NCBI GenBank assembly: GCA_030248065.1
Contig: JASAMV010007960.1
Coordinates: forward strand, 29,711 to 93,710
Direction: 5' to 3'
Length of the DNA: 64,000 nt
Origin: Rhynchonema sp. JSB1_4
Lineage: Eukaryota > Nematoda > Chromadorea > Monhysterida > Xyalidae
Shown here: positions 12,001 to 22,700 of the stretch, one piece after another
Numbering within the stretch: the stretch's first letter is position 1
How the letters are laid out: each line of letters opens with the position of its first letter
Made by a program: the position numbers and the translations under genes
The notes under the pieces: model-generated
Told to the model about the DNA's origin: nothing
Databases searched by the model: none
The model's input: the letters and a program-made list of their open reading frames with translations, nothing else

Positions 12001-14862
12001 ATCAAGTACCAATCATAAATTTTGTGGATGTCCTTACTTGCGTTACAAGTAGCAGCGATGTCGTAAGTTTCATGACCGGTGCACGTCAGTGTGACCCAGT
12101 CGGCTGTTGGATCGTGTGCAAAGGCGTAGTTTGTTGTACAGGTCGCATTAAATGTACCACCCTGGGCGATCTTGCCGTGGTTGGACGTACCACTGATGAT
12201 CACGGTTGCAGACGCGTCGAAAAAGTCGGTTGCCAGTGGCAATGTGCAGGCTGGAATTCAGATCACTAAGTCATTAACTCTTAACGTTGGACCACTCAGA
12301 ACATACCCATAACACAGCCCTCCTCCCCTCCTTCCCAAGTCATATTGGCCTGACACCCCTGGTTTTGCGTCGTGTGCGACAGATTGGATGGCAGAAAATA
12401 AGTGGAATTGCACGAGTATGTTACATCGCCCCCATCATGGACTTTGCCATTTTCCCAGGTCATCTGCGTGAATGCTGCCGTTGTGACATCCGTGTTGGCT
12501 CCATAGGAGATGTTGCTAGTCAGGCATACTGGAACACGAAATCAAGTTGCATCAGGTTGTTCGAAATGCATTGGTCGATGAGAACTCAAAACTCCCCAAC
12601 CTTCGTAGCAGATAGGCTGCTCGGTGATATCCCAAGTATCCATGCCCGTGCACGTGCGATACATTGGTTCGCTGCCATTCACTATGCGACCGTTCAAGCA
12701 CGAAAAAGTCACCACGGTTCCCTGGAGGTAGCGTCCCGCGTACCTGGTGGCTGGATTCCCGGGAGATGTCGCTACAACCTTTGTTCTGACTGGGTCAGAT
12801 ACAGAGAAGGCACAGGCTGCAATCGTTTATACACATTGTGATGAGACGCATAAATCAATTTATTTGTTGATGCCCTTACTTGAGTTACAAGTAGCAGCGA
12901 TGTTGTAGGCTTCATGGCTGGTGCATGTCAGTGTAACCCATTCGGCTGTTGGATCGTGTGCAAAGGCGTAGTTTGTTGCACAGGTCGCATTAAATGTACC
13001 ACCCTGGGCGATCTTGCCGTTGTTGGACGTGCCACTGATGATCACGGTAGCAGATGAGTCGAAAAACTCAGTTGCTAGTGGCAATGTGCAGGCTGGAATT
13101 CAGATCACTAAGTCATTAACTCTTAACGTTGGACAACTCAGAACATACCCATAACACAGCCCTCCTCCCCTCCTTCCCAAGTCATATTGGCCTGACACCC
13201 CTGGTTTTGCGTCGTGTGCGACAGATTGGATGGCAGAAAATAAGTGGAATTGCACGAGTATGTTACATCGCCCCCATCATGGACTTTGCCATTTTCCCAG
13301 GTCATCTGCGTGAATGCTGCCGTTGTGACATCCGTGTTGGCTCCATAGGAGATGTTGCTAGTCAGGCATACTGGAACACGAAATCAAGTTGCATCAGGTT
13401 GTTCGAAATGCAATGGTCGATGAGAACTCCAAACTCCCCAACCTTCGTAGCAGATAGGCTGCTCGGTGGTATCCCAAGTATCCATGCCCGTGCACGTGCG
13501 ATACATTGGTTCGCTGCCATTCACTATGCGACCGTTCAAGCACGAAAAAGTCACCACGGTTCCCTGGAGGTAGCGTCCCGCGTACCTGGTGGCTGGATTC
13601 CCGGGAGATGTCGCTACAACCTTTGTTCTGACTGGGTCAGATACAGAGAAGGCACAGGCTGCAATCATTTATACACATTGTGATGAGACGCATAAATCAA
13701 TTTATTTGTTGATGCCCTTACTTGAGTTACAAGTAGCAGCGATGTTGTAGGCTTCATGGCTGGTGCATGTCAGTGTAACCCATTCGGCTGTTGGATCGTG
13801 TGCAAAGGCGTAATTTGTTGCACAGGTCGCATTAAATGTACCACCCTGGGCGATCTTGCCGTTGTTGGACGTACCACTGATGATCACGGTAGCAGATGAG
13901 TCGAAAAACTTAGTTGCTAGTGGCAATGTGCAGGCTGGAATTCAGATCACTAAGTCATTAACTCTTAACGTTGAACAACTCGGAACATACCCATAACACA
14001 GCCCTCCTCCCCTCCTTCCCAAGTCATATTGGCCTGACACCCCTGGTTTTGCGTCGTGTGCGACAGATTGGATGGCAGAAAATAAGTGGAATTGCACGAG
14101 TATGTTACATCGCCCCCATCATGGACTTTGCCATTTTCCCAGGTCATCTGCGTGAATGCTGCCGTTGTAACATCCGTGTTGGCTCCATAAGAGATGTTGC
14201 TTGTCAGGCATACTGGAACACGGAAACAAGTTGGATCAGGTTCCCCTTTTGTTCGATATGCATTGGTCAAAAAGAACTCAAAATGTCCAACCTTCATAGC
14301 AGATAGGTTGCTCGGTGGTATCCCAAGTATCCATGCCCGTGCACGTGCGATACATTGGTTCGCTGCCATTCACTATGCGACCGTCCAAACAGGAAAAAGT
14401 CACCACGGTTCCCTGGAGATAGCGTCCCGCGTACCTGGTGGCTGGATTCCCGGGAGATGTCGCTACAACCTTTGTTCTGACTGGATCAGATACAGAGAAC
14501 GCGCAGGCTGCAATCAGTAATACAGTGCAATGAGAAACATTTAGCAAGTATCAAATCAATTTTTTGTTGAGGCCCTTACTTGTATTACATGTAGCCGCGA
14601 CATCGTATGTCTCATGGCTGGTGCACGTCAGAGTGACCCATTCGGCTGTTGGATCGTGTGCAAAGGCGTAGTTTGTTGCGCATGTTGCATTCAGCACGCC
14701 ACTCTGCTCGATCTTTCCAGCATTGGATGTTCCGCTAATGATCACGGTGGCGGATGCGTCGAAAAAGTCCGCCGCGAGTGGCAGCGTGCAATTCGGCTGA
14801 CCAATCACTGCCGTCGGATTGTACAATGCGACCACAACGAAAATCGCGCGCCAAAACGACAT
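6072..14862 (-). CDS. Giant CCP (sushi) protein: signal peptide, 29 modules in A-B-C triplets, hydrophobic C-terminal exon
   Basis: The first exon starts at 14862 with a signal peptide (MSFWRAIFVVVALYNPTAVIG) and runs straight into module A1. Each module is one exon with phase-1 borders and four cysteines. Three subtypes alternate. A modules begin CTLP..T.FFD and contain ATVIISGTSN and ATNYAFAHDP. B modules begin CAFS.SD and contain RYLQGTVVTFSC and TCTGMDTWD. C modules begin VCLTS..SYG.NTD and contain WENGKVHDGG and TWEGG. Module A lies near 14862, 13926, 13084, 12242, 11388, 10500, 9657, 8806, 7924 and 7048, with B and C following each (no C after the tenth B). The last exon (6256-6072) adds about 60 residues with a hydrophobic stretch (MLGPILSFIIPVKLYMY), which may be a membrane anchor, and then a stop. 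Introns are only about 50-90 bases. Total length is about 2,150 residues. The domain count suggests a complement-receptor-like surface or matrix protein; the ligand is unknown. Confidence 0.85.
12251..14776 (-). repeat. Three near-identical 842-bp A-B-C exon cassettes
   Basis: The intron text next to the A exon (ctggaattcagatcactaag) recurs at 12251, 13093 and 13935, exactly 842 bases apart, and the three intervening blocks differ at only a few sites, introns included. Cassettes further downstream in the gene (below 11.7 kb) have diverged introns and spacings of roughly 850-890. The 5' end of the gene therefore holds the youngest duplications or has been homogenised by gene conversion. Confidence 0.85.
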
Positions 14863-15775
14863 TCTAAAATTCCAAAATTTGGTGGGATTAATTAAGAAAG
14901 CTGCGAATAAACTGGAGCTGGTGAACCGCTGTGCGTGATGTGAAAAGGGCTAAAGTACATAATGTCCGACGTGTTGGACTGAAACTAGAATTGATTTTTC
15001 AGCTGCAAGCCTTGTGTATATCTCTGCGGATGTTTTTCGCCTAACAGGCAAATTTTCCAAACAGGCCAACTTAGCAGTAATGATGGCTCACATAACAGTG
15101 ACAACAGCCTGACGTAACTCAATACGCACTATGTGCAAATCAGAAAACACAAATGCGCATATGAACCCAATCGGTAACCATGTGCCCGATCAAAACAAAA
15201 CCGCGCACACTGGCAACGCCAGTGACGATATACCAGCAGATGGAGCGCATTATGCTCCAACGAGCATAAAATTAAATGGGTACCTATTGCTTTTATCGAA
15301 AACAAAGTGCCATTGATGTGGGAAACGACAGATTCGTTTCAGACCGAAACGATATATTCTGCTTCATGTCACGTTTGGTGCAATAACTCTGAGGTTTCGG
15401 CACCCGCTGCTGGACGTAATCCAAGAGTAAAATAGCACAGTCAAGTTATTTGCGAACCAAAACGACGAAGAATGTTTATCCCTTTCCCATAATATCTACG
15501 AACTGTGACTTAGTTGTGCTTTTGACCTCATCTGAACCACAATTCTTTTATTTTCTGCTCCGAATCGAAACAGATGTACAAATGATTTCCTGAGTAAATG
15601 AGAGCTGCCTGAAAAAAATGCAGAAGATATCAGCGTAAGTGTGTGATCTGGAAAATCTATGCACGAAGTAAAATAATCCATGTCGTTCCATGTCCAATAA
15701 TCCATGTCATAAATGGTGAGAAACAACAACACACAGTAAATCTTGCTTAATCAAGCGCTTAGCTTCACTGAAACA
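14863..15775. other. Intergenic, probably the promoter side of the giant CCP gene
   Basis: No coding exon or repeat family was recognised. It separates the start of the CCP gene (14862) from the stop of the cysteine-rich gene (15776), both on the minus strand. I see no convincing TATA element. Confidence 0.4.
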
Positions 15776-16554
15776 TCATTCGTCACAGACACTGTCCATT
15801 GAACCATCTTGACAAGCATTCTGAAGTGCACTGGTCATACAACGACACCATTGAGTGGAGCAATGGATGTATTGCCGATCGACGTGGCTGGAAATGCAAA
15901 CATATGGCTGGTCTCAGAAAATCCTGTTATTTTCTTGTTCAAATGGGTGCGCATACCTGCAGATTTCGTTTTCGTCCAGAAAACTTTCCACACAGCCGTC
16001 GAACTCAAAACTGACGGCGCTCTCCTCCTGACATCTGAAGGTCGACATTTTTTGCACACATTATCCGTTTCCTGTCAAGGAAATGCCTCAAAATTGATGC
16101 CAAAAAAGATGGCTACTCACTCAGCCGGGGCCGGTGTGGGATAGTCTGGAGCCCATCCCAATTCCGCGTAGCATTCGGCTTCCGCGAGCGCTTGATTGTA
16201 CTTGACGCACAGACTCTGAATCGGGGCTGAATCCTGATGTAGACCCATCGGTAGGTCGGAGTTGGAGCAACTGAAATACATACATATGTCGTTCAGGTGA
16301 TGTTTCAATATAACGGACGATTTTCATACTTCGCACTTGCGACGGTCAAACCTACACTTTTCGACACGACAAACGGGCATTCTCCAGGCAGATTTTGCGA
16401 TGAAATGACAGCGTGCCGCAATCTTGCGACTGAAACTAGATTTTAGTGGAATACATAATAATTAATGAAAGAAAACCATTCAAAATAAAACTTTCGCGCC
16501 TACCACGGCTCCAATAGCTAATACGGCAAGTGCAAAACTCAGTAGCCCGATCAT
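15776..16554 (-). CDS. Small secreted cysteine-rich protein, 150 aa, unknown family
   Basis: Five exons join in phase: 16554-16504, 16429-16368, 16270-16121, 16034-15957, 15887-15776 (453 bases). Exon 1 is a signal peptide core (MIGLLSFALAVLAIGAV). The remaining four exons carry 13 cysteines in about 130 residues, including DCG, WCRC and a final VCDE. An acidic/proline stretch (WAPDYPTPAPA) sits in the middle. Donors GTGAGT (exon 3) and GTATGC (exon 4) are strong. The exon 2 donor (GTGTCG) is weak and was chosen because it is the only one that keeps the downstream cysteine frame open. I do not recognise the family. The odd cysteine count could mean a dimer or an error in exon 2. The stop codon TGA is the first three bases of the recurring 10-mer TGATGTTTCA. 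Confidence 0.65.
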
Positions 16555-16979
16555 GTTTTAGTTTAAAGGTGGATTTTGTCTGATTTTGGAGTAGTGATAC
16601 TTTCTGTATTCTAACAACTGAACGCAGTGATTTGCTCTCTGCATTCTGGGCGCAAAGGTCTAATTGTTGGCCTTGTTGATTGTTTACATAAATTTTTCAC
16701 CATAAAAAGTACGATCTTACTGTCGGAATAAAGTCTTGTACTACAAAGCAAATAACCAGGGAACCTGTTAGTATTGAATTTGGACATTTTGTGAAGCGCC
16801 ATTTTTTATGCGCCGTTTGCACAGTTTGCAAAATCAAATTGTACATTTTTGCGGGTCCATGCCTGTTTTGCGAAAAAGGGCAAAACGGCTGAAATCTTAA
16901 AAATGCAATGGCTACCATGCCATTTTTGCAAACAACCTCACAATTTCGTACCTACATACGTATGTACATACATATATTA

Positions 16980-18660
16980 TGCCTATGAGTGGTGCGGGTT
17001 CCGTGCTGTTCGGTGTTCGCAACAGCTGTTCTATCCTTCCGGTCTACAGAGTTCACCGGAAGACATTATCCGGGCGTTTCATCCCTTCGACCTCGGGTTG
17101 TTTCAGCTATCCTCAATTCTCCCTCCGTTCAAACACACTTGTCGTTCGAACGCGCTCACGTTTCTTTCAGTTTGGTCCTCCCTCCAGTAGCACTTTCAGG
17201 CCAGCCTCTTCTCTTTCTCTCCATCTTCTAACAGGTTCGTCTTTCCTGGATACGCCGCTTTGCATTGTAGTCAGTTCGGAGGTCGATCCGTGTGCGTTCT
17301 CTAGCGATTCTCAAGCACATCGCAGCATCGGTCTTATTCCGCAATATCGTTGTATAATCACAAGCACGGTTACCCTCTAGGGGCCCTTGCGTCTCCATAT
17401 GGAGCACTCGCCCATCGGTTTCGCCTCCCCATTCGCGAGCGCGCGTCTTCGTCTTGGCCGTCCTTCTCGATCTCATCAATCTAAGCCTCGTGATCCTCTC
17501 AACTCCAAAGTCAGCACGTTCACATCCAAATCTCCGCGATTCTGGCAGCAAGCAACGATCATGGGGTAGCTCCTCTGCATACAACCATTTCAACAGATCA
17601 CTGTATCGATGTGTGGGCACGATGTCCCACTTCTTCATGCAGCTCCAAGGTTCAGCGACTTGGGCTCATTCAACCAGTCCTCTTCCACGATACCACGTAT
17701 CTGGTATTCATCGACTCTTCCAGCGTGTACATGACAATCACGTTCTCTCTTCGCTCTCTCGCTGGTATCTTCACGACTACACGCGTCGTCCGTCTCCATT
17801 TCCGAAATCACGTCGGCCTTCGCGCCAGCTCGCTCCCGCTTCCTTCCTTCTCCTCCTCCCTTCCCACGCGATCCATGCGCTCTCTGCGCCCTTTCCTCTT
17901 CCAAACATTCCTCTCCTCCTCCCACGGACCTCCTGCGCCTGCGCGCACGCCTCGCTCACCATTCTCGTATTTCTCTTGCGCCTTTGCGCCTGGCTAGCGC
18001 ATACCGCCCGCCGTCCCACGCTCCTGCGCTGCCTGCGCCTTCCAGCATTCGTGTCCGTCGTCACCTTTCGCACTGGTCCAAGCCACACTGCGTCTCCTGC
18101 TCGACTTTCGTCTCTGCCCCCTCTCGCTTTCCCTGCGCCTCGACTCGCTTCTCGCTGCGCCGTTCCACTCCGACTTCCATCCTCCTGTCCTCCACTACCG
18201 TCGATCTTCCAAACACCCAAAAGTATTACTCTCAAAACGACATCATCCTCTTCACTCCACACATCCATCGGTCCCTCTGCCGATGGGTAGATGCTGCACT
18301 CCTCGCCCCTGACCTCTCCATCCGCCTTCTTTCTCCCTGCCTCGCGCTCTGCGGTCATCGGCGGCTTTCGTCCGGGAATTGGCATCCGCATTGCTTTGTT
18401 CCGGATCGTCCCTTTGTTCTTCCGGGATTGACGTCCGGCATTGGTTCGCGCGAATGGACTCGCCGCTTGAAGGATGCATCGGTCTCGATCAATCAAGCCA
18501 CACCGCAAGCGCACGAATCAATCAAGCGTGTCGACGGATTAGTAATCGAGGAGCGAATCAATCAAGCGTCCACGATAACCGAGGAGCGAATTTATCAAGC
18601 GTCCACGGTACCTGATCTAGAAAATCTGCAAAAGCTGGAAGTCCCACTCAGGTTAGGTTA
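16980..18660. other. GC-rich, strand-asymmetric C/T stretch of unknown nature
   Basis: The plus strand becomes markedly C/T-rich (the minus strand G/A-rich) from about 17.0 to 18.4 kb, unlike the AT-rich flanks. Several frames are open on both strands: plus 17454-18290 reads as a Ser/Pro/Leu-rich string, minus 17777-18514 as an Arg/Gly/Glu-rich one. None shows a recognisable domain, and the open frames can be explained by composition alone. It could be a decayed element, or an exon-poor promoter or first-exon region of an unseen transcript. Confidence 0.3.
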
Positions 18661-18740
18661 GGTACATAGGTTTATAATGACATGCAATAGGACGAACTCA
18701 CAAACCTCAATCAACGAGCGAATCAATCAAGCGTCGATGA
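18480..18740 (+). repeat. Degenerate short repeat built on GAATCAATCAAGCGTC
   Basis: The core caatcaagcg recurs about six times (near 18490, 18518, 18560, 18595 and 18730), often preceded by gaggagcgaat or acgagcgaat. A short run ggttaggttagg sits at 18652-18663. This looks like a small degenerate minisatellite at the edge of the C/T-rich stretch. Confidence 0.55.
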
Positions 18741-19375
18741 TTTATTGGCCTGGAGACGAACAACCTTTTCCAATAGTAGGTCACTGTGGTTATGGCGGAA
18801 GATTTGAGTCTAACTACTAAAAGTGAAGATTGCTTATATAGGTTTTGGGACGTAGTGTCTAAGGATACATTACACACATAAGGTATGGATTATAAAAACA
18901 AGAAAAGTTACTGTATGTAAAGTATACAAATTTACCATACGACACACGCAAAAAGGAGAGATTTAATCCCTCGCTCGAACGATCGCTAACCACGTAATAA
19001 CGAACGTTCACACAACACAGTCACGCAAGGGAACATCAACCGAACTGCTCATTTACGCAGGTTGACTCGCCTGCACGCATAGTGCTTTCCGGACTGAATT
19101 CAAAACCGACCAATCACAGTACCGGTGTACGTATGTCCCTTGACTTCACGTGTCCTTCACGTGTCGTATTCCGAACGACAACTTGGATACTTACGCATTC
19201 GCGTAAACGCTAACCATGAAGTATCATGGATATCTTCTTGCTTATGCAAACCAATTCATCGCTTTTGGGGGAGCGAAGGGCACAAAACTGTATACGCCAA
19301 CAAAAAATTTTAAACCCCGTCATTACGATGTAAATCACTTTTGATTCAAATACAATCACTTTTGATTCAATTTGA

Positions 19376-19653
19376 TAATGGTCGCACAATGACTTCATAA
19401 AAATTGGTCAATTTTTTTTCCTGAATCGTAAAGCAGGAAAGTGACAGGGCAATGACGTTGCGTTGCGCGATCGCACACAAAGAACGCAGTCAGCAAAATG
19501 TTTCAGACCCGCAGCAACGTGGGTGCTCTGCTAGATTATTTTCAGCTGAAAATGTTTTGTGAGAATCACAAATAGCACAGTGGTTAAAAGAGACCGAACG
19601 TGAAAATCAGGATTGATTTGATGAATTCTTATATGGTCGTTGTGCGACCAATA
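19376..19653. mobile_element. MITE with TATTGGTCGCACAATGAC terminal inverted repeats, copy 1
   Basis: The ends are (T)ATGGTCGCACAATGAC and GTTGTGCGACCAATA. The whole 278-bp body is the reverse complement of 50784-51059, including an internal gattcaggaaaaaaatttgatcaatt/aattggtcaattttttttcctgaatc stretch. No protein is encoded, so it is a non-autonomous DNA element. The left end is mutated (AATGG for ATTGG). Confidence 0.85.
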
Positions 19654-19729
19654 TCAATACTATTCTGCATTCATTTTACCACTGATTTCATCACGGAACT
19701 TTGAATTTTTATCGATTCTGCTTAGGAAA

Positions 19730-22700
19730 ATGTCTGACAGCGACGGCCAGTCATCATCACGTGCTCACGTGACCCGCAGCGATGCCGAGGAAGTGATGGA
19801 GTATTCGTGGGTTGGTGTTTTGCTGATTAAATTTCAGGAAAATTCTTATGTTTTTAAACATTTATGTGACGCTTTTGTACAATGCTTTACACATTCGGCA
19901 CTAATATTCTAATTTATCGCAGATTCGTTCGGACAATTATTACGAGCCGATCACAACCGCCGATGCGATGATGCAAGTGATGTACCAGCCACAGGATGAC
20001 GATGCAGCTGCTCAGGTATGTGGGTGCTACAACAATCACGGCTAATGCTATTGTTGTCAATGCAACTGCCTGAGGTGATTCGTGCAAACACAGTTGACTG
20101 GGTGTCTGCTATGCACTGAGGAAATGTATGCAGGGTGCCATTACAACCAGGGTTGGGCAAAAATCTTTTTTTTTCTTCAAAAAATCGTTTTTTTAAACGC
20201 ACATATGACCAAAATATGCCCCCCAAAAAATTGGAAAACGCTCATGTTGGGAAGAAAACGTGGCTCAATGAAGTAATTCTATGCGTTCTGAGGCAAAATA
20301 AACGGGTTTCAACCCTTTTCTAGCGAGTTGTTAAGATCCCATATCAGACCCGCATCATGGGACCAACTTTTGCCGGAGTCATCGTTGAAAGTCAAACTCC
20401 GTATATCGACGTATCTCGACAAAGTAAAAATTGGTCGAAAATTTTTTTTAAAAAAAATGGGACAAAAAATTGATTTTCCTTGATGATCAGGGTACTTTCC
20501 CTGAAAAATCAGGGAAAGTCAAGGAAATTCAGGATTTAAAAAAACGAAAACGACCCAGGCATTTTTTTTTAAAAACGTCGTTTTTTTAAGAAAAATACGC
20601 TGTCGTTTTTTTTGCCCAACCCTGATTACAACACACATGGATAGCGCGACAAAAGCGTTGACGACATGCTGCGTTTGCAGGAAACAGCCAGTTGCGTTGA
20701 CAACATTGTTTTAAGCCACTGAATAAGCGTTCTCTACATATTATTAATTTGCAATGTGCTTGCCAGTTTTCAGGCATCCAGCTCATCAATAACCGGAGAT
20801 TGCACGTCCGTGGACAGTTTCCATTGGGTAAGTGGAACTCTCTGAAATGTTTATCATCAAAACCAGGATTTTTATGATAGAACGTGGTTTAAAAAAAGCA
20901 CCATAAAAGATTAATAATTTGCGCCCTTGCAATGTTAAAGATTCGAGCCGATTACCCATCCGATGTGACAACACAGAGCAGCTCCACCTACACCGAAGTT
21001 GCCGCCTCACCACCACCTGAGATATCCGCTAACGGTATGGATTGGTGAACAACTTTCTAAAATTCCGTAGTTTTCCGTGAAAGAGCACCGTCATTAACGG
21101 AGCCTTTAGTACTTCACATCTGTATTGCCACAGAACAACAACAACTTGAACCGGTCAACACTGAAGATGAAACTAGTCGATTGGGATCACAGGACTTGAA
21201 TGTGAGTGTCACTTCATCCTCTCATCGAGAGTAGCAACAAAACTGAGTTCTTTGTAGGGTAGTTGAAAGTGTTAATCTTGAGCTGTTGCTGGTATACATA
21301 GCTTGTGTCAATCGAGCGTGTCGACTATCTACAAACGGCAACGACTTTGCAATAGCCCATTATAGGTTGGCCCCAGGAACATTTCATTGATGAAAACTGC
21401 CGACTTGAATCTCGAACCAGAAGTGTCGGAAGAAAACAGTGATTCTGAGCTGAAAGTGCGTATTTACAACCAAGTTTTGTTCATTTTCAAGCAGGAAAAA
21501 TGGCAATTTATCATTTTTTTCCACATGTCAGATTGAAACAGCGCGATCGGCACAAACGACCAAATCGCATGTCAGTGTCAACTGGGCACGAGGTGACGGT
21601 GAAGCACAGAGCGCAGTGACACAACAACAAGTTGAAATGAAAAATGTCAGTTAACTATCTGCAAAAAAAAGCTTTTAAAATGTAATTGGGATTTAAGACG
21701 TCCAATATCCAGATAATCAACAATCAGTCGATTCAAACTCGCGATTCAAAGATGAGCGCGGTATCCGCAGCTGATTCGACGTTTGTGGGTGACTTGAAGA
21801 CAGCGTTGGAGGACGAAAGTAGTAAAGAGCAGGTTTGCGCCCTTCAGACGATGTTTCAATAACTCATAACAAACAGAAAGAATCAAACCTTTTTAATATT
21901 GACTTTAAGAATCTTCAGTTTCACAACGCAATATCGAATCGAGACGCACTCTCAAACACAACCAGTCTCACTTCGGCCATGGGAGACGGTACTACAGCGT
22001 TGGGAATGAATACTGGAACAGAAAACGTACGTTTCCAAATCAATACCTCGAGAACTCGATATTGAGTGTATGTCCACTAAATAAAAATTCAATAAATATT
22101 ACGACATCACACAGTTCGACAACAATAACGATGATGTCTCGATGAAGACCGCTGTCGAATCGAAAACGAATATTGTCCGTGAATTGGGGAAAGATGGAGA
22201 ACAGGTATAATCCGTCCACCAGCTCATGGCACTTTGTGTTGCTGCTGGCTGGTTTGTTCCCTTCCTCCACGTTCAAATGAGAGGGAAATTGAGTGTGACC
22301 GATTTTGCAAAAAAAACTAAAAGATAACAAAATGTGTCGAAAAAGGTTGAACTCGATCAAATTTAAAATTAAATTACATTAAAATCGATAAAACACGTCG
22401 ATTTCATAAAAACCACAATCTAGGAGCATAAATAATTTTTTTCGGAAACTCAATTTCTTTCTCATTAGAACGTGAAGGAAGGGAACAAGTTGGCCAGCAG
22501 CATCACAAAGTGACATGGATGGACTTATACAGCACATGGGTATGGAACACATTGAATGACAGGCGTTTCTATGCACCATTTGGTGACTTTTCGGTTTCGA
22601 GCGTAAAAGCCGAAAGCTACAGATCAAACTGCGAATCTTATTCGTTTCAGCTTCGTTCACAGTTTGACATGACGCAATCAAATCTCAGCGCGTACTCGGC

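Noticed and set aside
17454..18514. Long frames on both strands of the C/T-rich stretch (278 and 245 codons)
   Set aside because: Amino-acid content follows base composition; there are no domains, and overlapping frames on opposite strands are equally open.
18652..18663. TTAGG telomere-type repeats
   Set aside because: Only about two units; no array.
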